47,744 nt of DNA, taken from the NCBI GenBank assembly GCA_900545555.1, contig UQZI01000006.1, forward strand, positions 1 to 47,744, read 5' to 3'. The notes beneath the pieces are model-generated. The model saw only the letters and a list, made by a program, of their open reading frames with translations. It did no database searches and had not been told where the DNA came from. The translations under genes and the position numbers were made by a program. This stretch comes from an uncultured Collinsella sp. Its GTDB lineage: Bacteria > Actinomycetota > Coriobacteriia > Coriobacteriales > Coriobacteriaceae. Below are positions 39,567 through 47,575 of the stretch, piece after piece; position 1 is the first letter of the stretch; each line of letters begins with the position of its first letter.

Positions 39567-42344
39567 ATGGCACAGGAATTCACTTTTACCGTTAACGGCG
39601 TCGAGCGCACGACGACTCAGAACAAGCCGCTGCTCCGCTACTTGCGCGACGACCTGCACATCCATTCCGCTAAGGACGGCTGCTCCGAGGGTGCCTGCGG
39701 TACCTGCACCATCCATGTAGACGGCGCGGCCGTCAAGGCATGCGTACTGACCACCGCTCTTGCCGCCGGACGCGACATCGTGACCGTCGAGGGCCTGCCC
39801 CAGGACGTGCGCGAGGCCTTTGTGTATGCCTTTGGCGCTGTGGGCGCCGTGCAGTGCGGTTTTTGCATCCCCGGTATGGTCATGGCGGGTGCAGCGCTCA
39901 TCGCCGAGGATCCCGAGCCCACCGAGGAGCAGATCAAGTACGCCATTCGCGGTAACGTCTGCCGCTGCACCGGCTACAAGAAGATCATCGAGGGCATTGC
40001 GCTGGCCGCTGCGGTGCTCCGCGGCGAAAAGCAGATCGACGAGGACCTGGAGCGCGGCGACGATTACGGTGTGGGCAAGCGTGCCTTCCGTATCGACGTG
40101 CGCAAGAAGGTTCTCGGCGAGGGCAAGTACCCCGACGACATCGACGAGCTCGATCAGCCGGGTCTGACCTACGCCAGCGCCGTGCGCTCCAAGTATCCGC
40201 GCGCCCGCGTGCTCTCCATCGATACTTCCAAGGCCGAGGCCCTGCCCGGTGTGGTGGGCATCCTGCGCGCCGAGGACGTGCCGGTCAACCAGGTCGGCCA
40301 CCTTATCCAGGACTGGGACGTCATGATCGCCCAGGGCGATATCACCCGCTGCGTGGGTGATGCCATTGTGCTGGTGGTTGCCGAGGACGAGGCGACGCTC
40401 GAGAAGGCCAAGAAGCTCGTCAGGATCGATTACGAGCCGCTGGAGCCCGTGCGCAACATCGTCGAGGCCAGGGCTGCCGACGCCCCGCGCCTGCACGACA
40501 GCTTCTTTGCCTTTGGCAACACGGTGGAGCTCAAGGACAACGTGTGCCAGAGCCGCCATGTGACGCGCGGCGACGCCGCCAAGGCGCTGGCCGAGAGCAC
40601 GTTTACCGTGACGCAGCGCTTTACCACGCCCTTTACCGAGCATGCCTTCTTGGAGCCCGAGTGCGCCGTGGCCTTCCCGTACAAGAACGGCGTCAAGGTG
40701 CAGTCGACCGACCAGGGCGCTTACGATACGCGCAAAGAGTGCGCCCATATGTTTGGCTGGGACAACGAGCCCGAGCGCGTGGTCGTCGAGACCATGCTCG
40801 TGGGTGGCGGCTTTGGCGGCAAGGAGGACGTTTCGGTCCAGCACCTGGCCGCGCTCGCCGCATATAAGTTCCAGCGTCCTGTGAAGTGCAAGCTCACGCG
40901 TGCCGAGTCGCTCGCTTTCCATCCCAAGCGTCATGCGATGGACGGTACCTTTACGCTGGGTTGCGACGCCGAGGGCAACTTTACCGGCCTGGACTGCGAG
41001 ATCAACTTTGATACCGGTGCCTACGCGTCGCTGTGCGGCCCGGTGCTCGAGCGCGCCTGCACGCATGCCGTCGGCCCCTACAAGTACCAGAACACCGACA
41101 TTCGCGGCTTTGGCTACTACACTAACAACCCGCCTGCCGGCGCGTACCGTGGCTTTGGCGTTTGCCAGTCCGAGTTTGCACTCGAGAGTCTGATCGACCT
41201 ACTGGCCGAGAAGGTCGGCCTGGATCCGTGGGAGATTCGCTACCGTAACGCCATCGAGCCGGGCGAGGTTTTGCCCAACGGCCAGATCGCCGATTGCTCC
41301 ACGGCGCTTAAGGAGACGCTGCTCGAGGTCAAGGATGCCTATTACGCGCATCCCGGACACGCCGGTATCGCCTGCGCCATGAAGAACGCCGGCGTGGGCG
41401 TGGGCCTGCCCGATGCCGGCCGCTGCAAGATCCGCATCGAGAACGGCGTGGCCGTGGTCTACGCCGCTACGTCCGACATCGGCCAGGGCTGCAACACGGT
41501 CTTTTTGCAGGACGTTGCCGAGGCATGCGGTCTGCCGCTGAGCTGCATTGCCAACGGCGAGTGCTCCACCGAGAACGCTCCCGACTCCGGCACCACGTCT
41601 GGCTCGCGCCAGACGGTCGTGACCGGCGAGGCCGTGCGCGGCGCCGCCTTCCTGCTGCGCGATGCCATGGTTGGCATCGAGGCCGGTAAGCCCGCACCCG
41701 ATACTCCCGTGAGCGCGCATGGCGACGGCGTCAAGATCGAGTACGACGACGGTCGCGCCTATCAGTTGCGCACGCAGGAGCTCGTCGCCGGTCAGGGTAT
41801 GCATCCTCAGGATCCTGCGACCGCCATCAAGGCGCTCGAGGGATGCGAGTTTGGCTACGTGTACCTGGAGCCGACCGACAAACTGGGCGCGGATGTTCCC
41901 AACCCCAAGAGCCACATCTGCTACGGCTTTGCCACACATGTGGTCATTCTGGACGATGACGGCCGCGTGAGCGAGGTCTATGCCGCGCACGATTCCGGCA
42001 AGGTGGTCAACCCCATCTCCATCCAGGGTCAGATCGAAGGCGGCGTGCTCATGGGTATGGGCTATGCGCTTACCGAGGACTGGCCGCTCAAGGACTGCGT
42101 GCCCCAGGCAAGATACGGCACGCTCGGGCTGTTCCGTGCGCCCGAGATTCCGGATATCCACGCCATCTACGTGGAGAAGGACGAACTGCTGCCCGTGGCA
42201 TACGGCGGCAAGGGCATCGGCGAGATCGCAACGATCCCCACGGCGCCCGCCGTGCAGAACGCCTACCGCGCGTTTGACGGCAAGCTACGCCCCGATCTGC
42301 CCATGGTGGATACGCCGTACAGCCGCGCCCGTCACCGCGGGTAG
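39567..42344 (+). CDS. xdhD: Molybdenum hydroxylase, fused 2Fe-2S and Mo subunits (XdhD-like)
   Basis: A 925-residue enzyme of the xanthine dehydrogenase family. Residues 1-155 bind two 2Fe-2S clusters (Cys39, 44, 47, 59 and Cys97, 100, 132, 134). The remainder is the molybdopterin-binding part, with GGGFGGKED, PPAGAYRGFG, DIGQGCNTVF and the catalytic Glu in GGKGIGEIA near the C-terminus. There is no FAD domain and no separate FAD subunit gene nearby. Such proteins are the selenium-dependent xanthine/purine hydroxylases of anaerobes. Genes for the partner YgfK and ferredoxin lie directly upstream. Confidence 0.9.
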   Translation: MAQEFTFTVNGVERTTTQNKPLLRYLRDDLHIHSAKDGCSEGACGTCTIHVDGAAVKACVLTTALAAGRDIVTVEGLPQDVREAFVYAFGAVGAVQCGFCIPGMVMAGAALIAEDPEPTEEQIKYAIRGNVCRCTGYKKIIEGIALAAAVLRGEKQIDEDLERGDDYGVGKRAFRIDVRKKVLGEGKYPDDIDELDQPGLTYASAVRSKYPRARVLSIDTSKAEALPGVVGILRAEDVPVNQVGHLIQDWDVMIAQGDITRCVGDAIVLVVAEDEATLEKAKKLVRIDYEPLEPVRNIVEARAADAPRLHDSFFAFGNTVELKDNVCQSRHVTRGDAAKALAESTFTVTQRFTTPFTEHAFLEPECAVAFPYKNGVKVQSTDQGAYDTRKECAHMFGWDNEPERVVVETMLVGGGFGGKEDVSVQHLAALAAYKFQRPVKCKLTRAESLAFHPKRHAMDGTFTLGCDAEGNFTGLDCEINFDTGAYASLCGPVLERACTHAVGPYKYQNTDIRGFGYYTNNPPAGAYRGFGVCQSEFALESLIDLLAEKVGLDPWEIRYRNAIEPGEVLPNGQIADCSTALKETLLEVKDAYYAHPGHAGIACAMKNAGVGVGLPDAGRCKIRIENGVAVVYAATSDIGQGCNTVFLQDVAEACGLPLSCIANGECSTENAPDSGTTSGSRQTVVTGEAVRGAAFLLRDAMVGIEAGKPAPDTPVSAHGDGVKIEYDDGRAYQLRTQELVAGQGMHPQDPATAIKALEGCEFGYVYLEPTDKLGADVPNPKSHICYGFATHVVILDDDGRVSEVYAAHDSGKVVNPISIQGQIEGGVLMGMGYALTEDWPLKDCVPQARYGTLGLFRAPEIPDIHAIYVEKDELLPVAYGGKGIGEIATIPTAPAVQNAYRAFDGKLRPDLPMVDTPYSRARHRG

Positions 42345-42413
42345 GGTAGAGCGCGGACGGTCATTGCTGACGGGCTGTTCGCGCTCAACACCAACTGCAT
42401 ATGCTGTGCCCTT

Positions 42414-42445
42414 GGCCCCAGCTCCATCGCGAGCCGGGGCCTTTT
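42414..42445 (+). terminator. Terminator of the purine hydroxylase operon
   Basis: GGCCCC-A-GCTC (42414-42424) pairs with GAGC-C-GGGGCC (42431-42441), and TTTT follows. It closes the ssnA-ygfK-ferredoxin-xdhD unit 70 nt after xdhD and 20 nt before the first 62-bp repeat array. Confidence 0.88.
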
Positions 42446-42464
42446 GTTTGGAGCGCCTCCGCAT

Positions 42465-42919
42465 GCGGAAGCTGCGTCCCAGATTTCGGCTCCAGAATGG
42501 GACGTACTTTCCGGAACGGCTCTCAAGCGGAAATTGCATCCCGGAATCAGGCCTCAGAACGGGACACGCTTTCCGGCGGAGGCCTCAAGCGGAAGCTGTG
42601 CCCCAGAATCGAGCCCCAGAGTGGGACGTACTTTCCGGATCGGCCTTCAAGCGGAAACTGCGTCCCGGAATCGCTGCTCAGAATGGGATGTATTTTCCTC
42701 CTGAGCCTCTGACGGAAACTGCATCCCGGAATTCGGCTCCAGAGTGGGACACGTTTTCCGGAACAGCTCTCAAGCGGAAGCTGCGTCCCGTTCTGAGGCT
42801 TGATTCCGGGACACGCTTTCCGCTGGCCCGCCATCCGGAAAGCGTGTCTCGTTTTGAGCGTCCAGACTGGGACGCGCTTTCCGTTGGCGTGGCCGTTGGG
42901 AAAACGCGGCCCAGATAGG
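42465..42919. repeat. Tandem array 1 of a 62-bp hairpin repeat (7 units plus partial)
   Basis: Units start at 42465, 42527, 42589, 42651, 42712, 42774 and about 42835, with a degraded eighth to 42919. Each has a left arm like CGGAAACTGCGTCCC, a loop of about 17 nt with CCAGA, and a right arm like GGGACGTACTTTCCG, then a 12-nt linker often ending in CTCAA. Arms pair with each other in every unit, with G-U and compensatory changes. The period is not divisible by three, so open frames across it are chance. The same unit recurs at 44248 and 45896. Confidence 0.92.
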
Positions 42920-42954
42920 GGGATGCGATTCGGCGATGCGCGGCCTAGCGGCTC

Positions 42955-43953
42955 CTACAGCTCCACGTCGTTGAGCCATGTCGGTAGCGCGGTCTGCCGG
43001 ATGCCTGCCGTCTGTAGCTTTTTGGCGAGCACTCCTGCCGAGCGGACCTCGCTGATGGTAAAGCGCAGCAGAGGGTGACCGTAGAGCGATAGGTGCGCCT
43101 CGCGCTGGCGTTCGGCAACGAGCGCTTCGGCGGTGGTGCGTCCGGCCAGCATGGTCTGGTTGGTATATTTGATGAGCCCGTCGAGCTCGCCCAGCGTGAG
43201 TTCCCGCGCCTGGCGCTCCCAGGCAAAGTCCGTTCGTATGGGCTTGGCCGAATTGAAGGGGTCCGTCAGCTCGTATTGAAGCCAATCGGGCGCAAAGCCC
43301 GTCTCGATCATGATGGCTCGGGCGACCGATTCCCCGCCGCTCTCGGCGCGGGCGTCGGCATATCGAAGCGTTGTGAGAGCCGTACGAATCGCGCGACCAT
43401 TGCGGGCAGTTGCTCGTTGCTCGACGGCCTCCATCAGCTGTTCCCGCGCAAGGCCGAGCTTTAAGATCGTTGAATCGGCAATGGGCATGCCGTCGGCAAA
43501 ACCAGTTTGCAGCAGGCAGTCTGTGGCCGTTTGGATGGGCGGCGTTACCGATATGCCGGCTCTGCGTATTGCTCCGGCCGGCTCAATCTGGTGTCGCTGA
43601 ATATGTGCGCCCGGACGAGCCGACGGCTTTGTCGAGCTGCAAACATGCACGACGTTCAGGTGTCGCCACGAGACCTCGAGCCCCAGCAGACAGGCGGCCG
43701 AAAACGAGCAGAACGTCCAATCGGGATGGATGATCGCAAGGGCGCGGATAATCTCGCAATGGCGTTGCGCTCGGTTGAGTTCATCCCAGCGCGTTTTTCG
43801 CGCAAACAACCCCGGCATGGGCGAGACAACCGTGCCGCCGGCGCGCCGAAGGAGCGCTTTTCGGATCGCCGTGCTCGAGGGAATCAGGCAGCGCCCCTCT
43901 TGTTCGGCTTGAGTGAGCAGTTGGTCGATGAGCTGGTCATTGCAATGGGTCAT
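42955..43953 (-). CDS. AbiEi-like winged-helix protein with Vsr/DUF559-like nuclease domain
   Basis: A 332-residue protein. The N-terminal third has helix-turn-helix character followed by CSFSAACLLGLEV, as in AbiEi-type antitoxin-like proteins of actinobacteria. The C-terminal part (about 205-305) shows GGESVARAIMIETG, a QYEL strand, RTDFAW (Asp242) and GELDGLIKY (Glu257, Lys262), the D-ExK spacing of Vsr/DUF559-type PD-(D/E)XK endonucleases. AAAAGGAGG precedes the ATG at the complement of 43951-43953. No AbiEii-type toxin gene is adjacent. I suggest a defence or mobile-element role; function is unproven. Confidence 0.65.
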   Translation of the reverse strand: MTHCNDQLIDQLLTQAEQEGRCLIPSSTAIRKALLRRAGGTVVSPMPGLFARKTRWDELNRAQRHCEIIRALAIIHPDWTFCSFSAACLLGLEVSWRHLNVVHVCSSTKPSARPGAHIQRHQIEPAGAIRRAGISVTPPIQTATDCLLQTGFADGMPIADSTILKLGLAREQLMEAVEQRATARNGRAIRTALTTLRYADARAESGGESVARAIMIETGFAPDWLQYELTDPFNSAKPIRTDFAWERQARELTLGELDGLIKYTNQTMLAGRTTAEALVAERQREAHLSLYGHPLLRFTISEVRSAGVLAKKLQTAGIRQTALPTWLNDVEL

Positions 43954-44247
43954 GAGCTACCGCCTCCTTTTGGGTAGCAAAAACGTATCAGCTGGAACTT
44001 GCCGCTCAGCTGACCAAAAGCTGACCAAAATCTAACCATGCAGGTAGATGACCTGCTTTTGGCGACATATTTCTTGTTTGAATCGGTGGGCGGTAATCGG
44101 CGACCGTGAACGGTAACTGGATATGAAGTCTTGGTAAGTTTCGGGACGTGTACTTTTTGAAAAAGAGCATTCTATCTGCTGTTTTGTGTTTCTTGATCGC
44201 ATATTTGAAGGCATGTGATAAGGACGGCGGACTGTCGCCTTGTATCT
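43954..44247. promoter_or_regulatory. Upstream region of the AbiEi-like gene with 11-bp direct repeat
   Basis: GCTGACCAAAA occurs twice head to tail (44009-44019 and 44020-44030), about 56 nt upstream of the leftward gene, a possible operator. Next to it GCAGGT/ACCTGC with TTTT (44040-44060) forms a small hairpin. The remainder to 44247 is lower in GC than the surroundings and has no gene that I can support. Confidence 0.5.
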
Positions 44248-44371
44248 GCGGAAACTGTGACCCGGAATTGCCGCTCGGAATGGGACGCGCTTTCCGGATG
44301 GCATGCTTGGCGGAAACTACGGCCCAGTTTTTGGCTCCAGAGCGGGATGCATTTTCCGGAACGGTCCACGT
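44248..44371. repeat. Array 2 of the 62-bp hairpin repeat (2 units)
   Basis: Two complete units at 44248-44309 and 44310-44371 in the same orientation as arrays 1 and 3. Right arms read GGGACGCGCTTTCCG and GGGATGCATTTTCCG. The array lies between the AbiEi-like gene and the ATPase gene. Confidence 0.9.
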
Positions 44372-44413
44372 GCGGTGGTGTACCGCCCCTTTTCGTGCTC
44401 CGCTTGTCGAATT

Positions 44414-44465
44414 ACGTTATAGCTAGCCATATTATAGGAAGGTATAATATGGCTAGCTATAACGT
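44414..44465. promoter_or_regulatory. Perfect 23-bp-arm palindrome with promoter, upstream of ATPase gene
   Basis: ACGTTATAGCTAGCCATATT plus ATA (44414-44436) and its exact complement (44443-44465) flank a 6-nt GGAAGG loop. The right arm opens with TATAAT (44443-44448), a consensus -10. The arm ends 2 nt before the ribosome site AAGGAAGG of the ATPase gene. It can be a dimeric repressor operator, and any transcript starting upstream would form a very stable hairpin. Confidence 0.85.
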
Positions 44466-44482
44466 GAAGGAAGGATGGCCCT

Positions 44483-45874
44483 ATGTTTATCGGAAGAACA
44501 GCGGAAATGTCCGAGCTCAATCGACTGTATGGCACGGGCTCCTTTGAGATGTCTGTGATTTACGGCCGCCGTCGCGTGGGTAAAACGCGCCTTATCACAG
44601 AGTTCATCCAAGGCAAGAAGGCTATTTACTTTCAAGCTCGTCGTACCAATGCGGAGGCAAACCTGCACGGCTTTAGCCAGGCGATACTTGCAGGCTCGGT
44701 TGGTGCTGCAGGCGTGTCGTTTCGTAGTTTTGACGAAGCGTTCGATGCATTGGCTACCATGGCTCGCGCGGAACGTTTGATTGTCGTGATTGACGAGTAT
44801 CCCTATCTCGCCCAATCGAATCCCGAGATCAGCTCGTTGCTGCAAGACAAGATCGATCACCTGTACAAAGAGACCAGGCTCATGCTGATTCTATGCGGCT
44901 CGTCTCTTTCGTTTATGGAAGAACAGGTATTGGGCTACGAGAGCCCACTATACGGTAGGCGTACGGCCCAGTTTAAGATCATGCCGCTCGATTTTACGAC
45001 GACCCTTGGCCTGTGGCAGAGCATGGGTCGCGAAGACGCTGCGGTTTGCTATGGCATGACGGGCGGCATTCCTGCATATATCGAGAAAGTCGATCCTACC
45101 GTATCGCTCAAGGACAACATCAAGCGTCTTTTTCTTACCCCTACGGGTTATCTCTTTGAAGAGCCGAGTAACCTGCTATTGCAAGAGTGCCGCAACCCCG
45201 AGCAATATGATGCGATCGTGCAAGCAATTGCTCAGGGGCGCTCGAAGATCTCGGAGATTGCGAGCTCTACGGGAATCCCTGCGAGCAACGTAAAGAGCTA
45301 TGTGGATAAGCTGGCGTCGCTTGGGATTGTCGAGCGCGAGCTGCCCCTAAACGAGACGAGCAATAAGCGAGCCGTGTATCTGCTGAGCGACCAGATGTTT
45401 GGGTTCTGGTACAAGTTTGTTCCGCAGAACATCGGGCTGATTCAAAACGATATGGCCGAGATGGCGTATAAGCGCATTGAGCCGCACGTATCGGATTACA
45501 TGGGTACGGTCTTTGAGCTCATATGCAGACAATACGTGTACGAACTCGCGCGGGCGGGCCAGCTCGATGTGGTTCCGGCAAGCGTTGGGCGCTGGTGGGG
45601 GACGGATAATCGCACGCATACGCAGGAAGAAATCGACTTGATTGTTGACGATGGCGAGGGCGCTGCGCTGTTTGCGGAGTGCAAATGGCGCAATGAACCG
45701 GCGGGCGAAGACGTGCTGCAAAAGCTCGTGCACCGAAGCGAGCTCTTTAGGCGGCAGCATAAAAGCTACGTGATCTTCTCGAAGCGTGGCTTTACGCAAG
45801 GATGTCAGGAAGCTGCGGCGAGCAGGGGAGATGCCAAGCTGATTTCGTTTGCCGAGATGTGCGAGCGGAGATAA
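44483..45874 (+). CDS. Archaeal-type ATPase with DUF234-like nuclease C-terminus
   Basis: A 463-residue STAND/AAA-like ATPase. It begins FIGRTAEMSELNRLY, with Walker A GRRRVGKT (28-35) and Walker B VVIDEYPYL (101-109). A winged helix sits near 245-290 (SKISEIASSTGIPASNVKSYVDKLASLGIVER). The C-terminal DUF234-like region has EEIDLIV (382-388) and FAECKW (397-402), the E/D-ExK pattern of PD-(D/E)XK nucleases. Such proteins are widespread in archaea and gut bacteria, with suspected mobile-element or defence roles; their activity is poorly known. It lies between repeat arrays 2 and 3. Confidence 0.88.
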   Translation: MFIGRTAEMSELNRLYGTGSFEMSVIYGRRRVGKTRLITEFIQGKKAIYFQARRTNAEANLHGFSQAILAGSVGAAGVSFRSFDEAFDALATMARAERLIVVIDEYPYLAQSNPEISSLLQDKIDHLYKETRLMLILCGSSLSFMEEQVLGYESPLYGRRTAQFKIMPLDFTTTLGLWQSMGREDAAVCYGMTGGIPAYIEKVDPTVSLKDNIKRLFLTPTGYLFEEPSNLLLQECRNPEQYDAIVQAIAQGRSKISEIASSTGIPASNVKSYVDKLASLGIVERELPLNETSNKRAVYLLSDQMFGFWYKFVPQNIGLIQNDMAEMAYKRIEPHVSDYMGTVFELICRQYVYELARAGQLDVVPASVGRWWGTDNRTHTQEEIDLIVDDGEGAALFAECKWRNEPAGEDVLQKLVHRSELFRRQHKSYVIFSKRGFTQGCQEAAASRGDAKLISFAEMCERR

Positions 45875-45895
45875 CCAAGCGCGCTCTGATGTGAT

Positions 45896-46183
45896 GCTCG
45901 GAATGGGACGCGCTTTCCGGATCGCCCCTCAAGCGGAAGCTGCGTCCCGGATTCTGGCTCCAGAGTGGGATACCGTTTCCGGTTGAGGTCTCTGGCGGAA
46001 GCTGTATCCCGGAATCGAGCTTCAGAGTGGGACGTGCTTTCCCGTCAGGAGCTCAAGTGGAGACTGCGTCCCGGACTCGTGCCTCGGAATGGGACGTGCT
46101 TTCCGGATGGGCTTCAAGCGGAAACTGTGTCCCAGAATCGACATGGCTTCAAGTGGAAAGCGCGTCTCAGAATGCCTCGCCGG
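45896..46183. repeat. Array 3 of the 62-bp hairpin repeat (3 full units plus partials)
   Basis: A right half-unit (45896-45932) is followed by units starting at 45933, 45995 and 46057, then a unit at 46118 that is cut after its left half and joined to another left-half fragment (from about 46153). Same orientation as the other arrays. The truncated ends suggest past deletions between units. Confidence 0.9.
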
Positions 46184-46189
46184 CGTTTT

Positions 46190-46275
46190 TAGCGGTCGTG
46201 GTTGGAAAGGGAAGCATTGCCTACACACGTGACGACGGCGTGGCGGTGATCCCCATGGCGGCACTTGGGGCGTAG
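46190..46275 (+). pseudogene. C-terminal scrap of an ATPase (DUF4143-type) gene
   Basis: The frame ending at 46275 encodes VVVGKGSIAYTRDDGVAVIPMAALGA. It resembles the last residues of DUF4143-type AAA ATPases, which often end in a strand such as AYxRxDGVxVIP. There is no start or body: the frame upstream runs directly into repeat array 3. I take it as the leftover 3' end of a gene removed by recombination at the repeats. The identification rests on a short match. Confidence 0.45.
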
Positions 46276-46317
46276 TGGTTTTGCGGGCGTGCCGTGCTTC
46301 CTTTACCGAAAATCCAT

Positions 46318-46346
46318 TTGGTAAACTAGATGCTCGCGGATAGAAT
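46318..46346 (+). promoter_or_regulatory. Promoter of candidate small RNA
   Basis: TTGGTA (46318-46323), a 17-nt spacer and TAGAAT (46341-46346) agree with the sigma-70 consensus at four and five of six positions. Transcription would start near 46353. No conventional gene follows. Confidence 0.55.
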
Positions 46347-46352
46347 AAAGTT

Positions 46353-46570
46353 GACGGCAGCCCAAGTGGTGAAGAGCTGGGCAGCGCCGTTGCTTGGTCA
46401 AGAGGTCAGTGCCTTAATGGCAGCGACTTGTTATGCTTCGAATGCTGCTTGAGTGCCTCGGAAAGTTCGATAAGCGCCGTGAAGAGCGAGACCAAAGCAA
46501 CCAAGAGCTCTTCGAGCTCTGATGGGCCCGGGATGACCGCTGATTCAAGTCACCGGGCCTAAATCTTTTT
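46353..46570 (+). ncRNA. Candidate structured small RNA (about 215 nt)
   Basis: Between a good promoter (46318-46346) and a terminator (46525-46570) the sequence folds on itself through three nested long-range helices: GCCCA (46360-46364) with TGGGC (46523-46527), GAAGAGCT (46371-46378) with AGCTCTTC (46506-46513), and GTTGCTTGGTC (46389-46399) with GACCAAAGCAAC (46490-46501). The result is a rod with internal loops, as in 6S-like RNAs, but no signature lets me name the family. A short frame (46433-46522, 29 codons, MLRMLLECLGKFDKR...) lies inside and could be a small protein instead. Confidence 0.5.
46525..46570 (+). terminator. Terminator of candidate small RNA
   Basis: GGCCCGG (46525-46531) pairs with CCGGGCC (46553-46559) around a 21-nt loop; the run TAAATCTTTTT follows. 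The T-run is displaced by six bases from the stem, so efficiency is uncertain. Confidence 0.65.
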
Positions 46571-46732
46571 CATGCATTTGAATAGAGCGGGCGATTCTCT
46601 TGGGGCCGTCTGCATGGCGTGCGACCAGCGCATGGTATTGCGCCCCGCTTTCATGTCCGCACGAGCGCCTATCCTTACGGCAATGTAGCCGCTTATGTAA
46701 CGAGCGGCATTTGACGGAGAGAGGCCATAACC

Positions 46733-47465
46733 GTGTCAGCTGAAAAGATGCCGTGCATCTCGGCTATCGATACGACGAACTTTGCGCGCCAGATTGTGCT
46801 GGACTTTGAGTTTGCGCTGGTGCCAAAGCAGCGCCAGCGACGTGGACTGCGCAATGAGATTGTCGAGGTCGGCGCCGTCAAGCTCGATTACCACGGCAAT
46901 GTGATGGGCGAGTTCTCGCAGTTTATGCAGATGGAATTTACCGAAGGCGTTTGTTCCCGTTCGCGAGCTCACAGGGATATCGGCCGTGGACACCGCGATG
47001 GCCGATCCGCTCTATGTGGTGATCAAAAGGCTCAGCGATTGGATTGGTCGCTACTCCGCCCAGGTGGTCTGTTGGAGCGGGGCAGATCGTCGACAGCTTT
47101 TGACCGAGTGCCAAGCAAAGCACATCGACCTTGCCGCATTTCCTACGGACTGGGCCGACCTGCAGGCTTTTTACACCTCGATCATGGAAGTGGGCAGCCA
47201 CGGGCGCGTCTCTTTGAGTGACGCAGCGACGTGGTTTGGCATCGAGTTCGACGAGTCGACGGGTCACGCCCACAGTGCCCTGGCCGATGCGCGCGTGACC
47301 GCCAAGCTGCTCAAGCAGATGATGGACGGGGACTATCACGTGAGCCCGCGCGCCCAGGAAGTCCGCCAACGGTGGGGGATGGGCGAGCGAGCTCAGACGC
47401 GCCTTTCCAGCAAGTGTCCCGAGCTGGGCGATCTGCTAGTGAAGCTGAAGGCGGAGGGGAGGTAA
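46733..47465 (+). pseudogene. DEDDh-type 3'-5' exonuclease gene with frameshift
   Basis: The first part (GTG 46733) encodes VLDFEFA and RNEIVEVGAVKLD, the Exo I motif of the DnaQ/RNase T exonuclease family. Near 46948, at GAAGGCGTTTGTTCC, the matching frame changes by +1. The rest then continues as FVPVRELTGISAVDTAMADP, with VCWSGADRR (Exo II region) and GHAHSALADARVTAKLL (Exo III, HxxxxD) to 47465. Both halves together give a normal protein of about 243 residues. The single frame change means a disrupted gene or a sequencing error. Confidence 0.75.
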
Positions 47466-47575
47466 GCCGTTTGAGAACGCCATCCGGTTTGGCATGGTTG
47501 AGCTGTAAGCGCAACTCCGCCCTGCTGTTTGAATCGAAGCGTCAACCAGTATGACGAGCTGTCTGGTCTGTCTGC

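Noticed and set aside
37048..41066. Very long open frames on the minus strand opposite ygfK and xdhD (and similar ones opposite accDA at 2609-4594 and fabZ/accB at 285-1526)
   Set aside because: They are mirror frames of GC-rich genes with strong third-position bias. The proteins are low-complexity His/Gly/Val-rich and have no ribosome sites, while the plus-strand genes have clear family motifs.
42401..42838. Several open frames of 60-100 codons within the first repeat array
   Set aside because: The repeat period of 62 bp is not divisible by three, so each unit is read in a different frame. No frame is conserved between units and no ribosome site is present.
42465..46183. Repeat arrays as CRISPR
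   Set aside because: The whole 62-bp unit is repeated, including the linker; there are no unique spacers of constant size and no cas genes.
42465..46183. Repeat arrays as integron attC sites
   Set aside because: Units are contiguous tandem copies, the conserved GTTRRRY-type core is not visible, and there is no integron integrase.
46940..46960. Programmed ribosomal frameshift in the exonuclease gene
   Set aside because: No slippery heptamer, no stop codon at the shift point and no strong downstream stem was seen. A mutation or base error is simpler.
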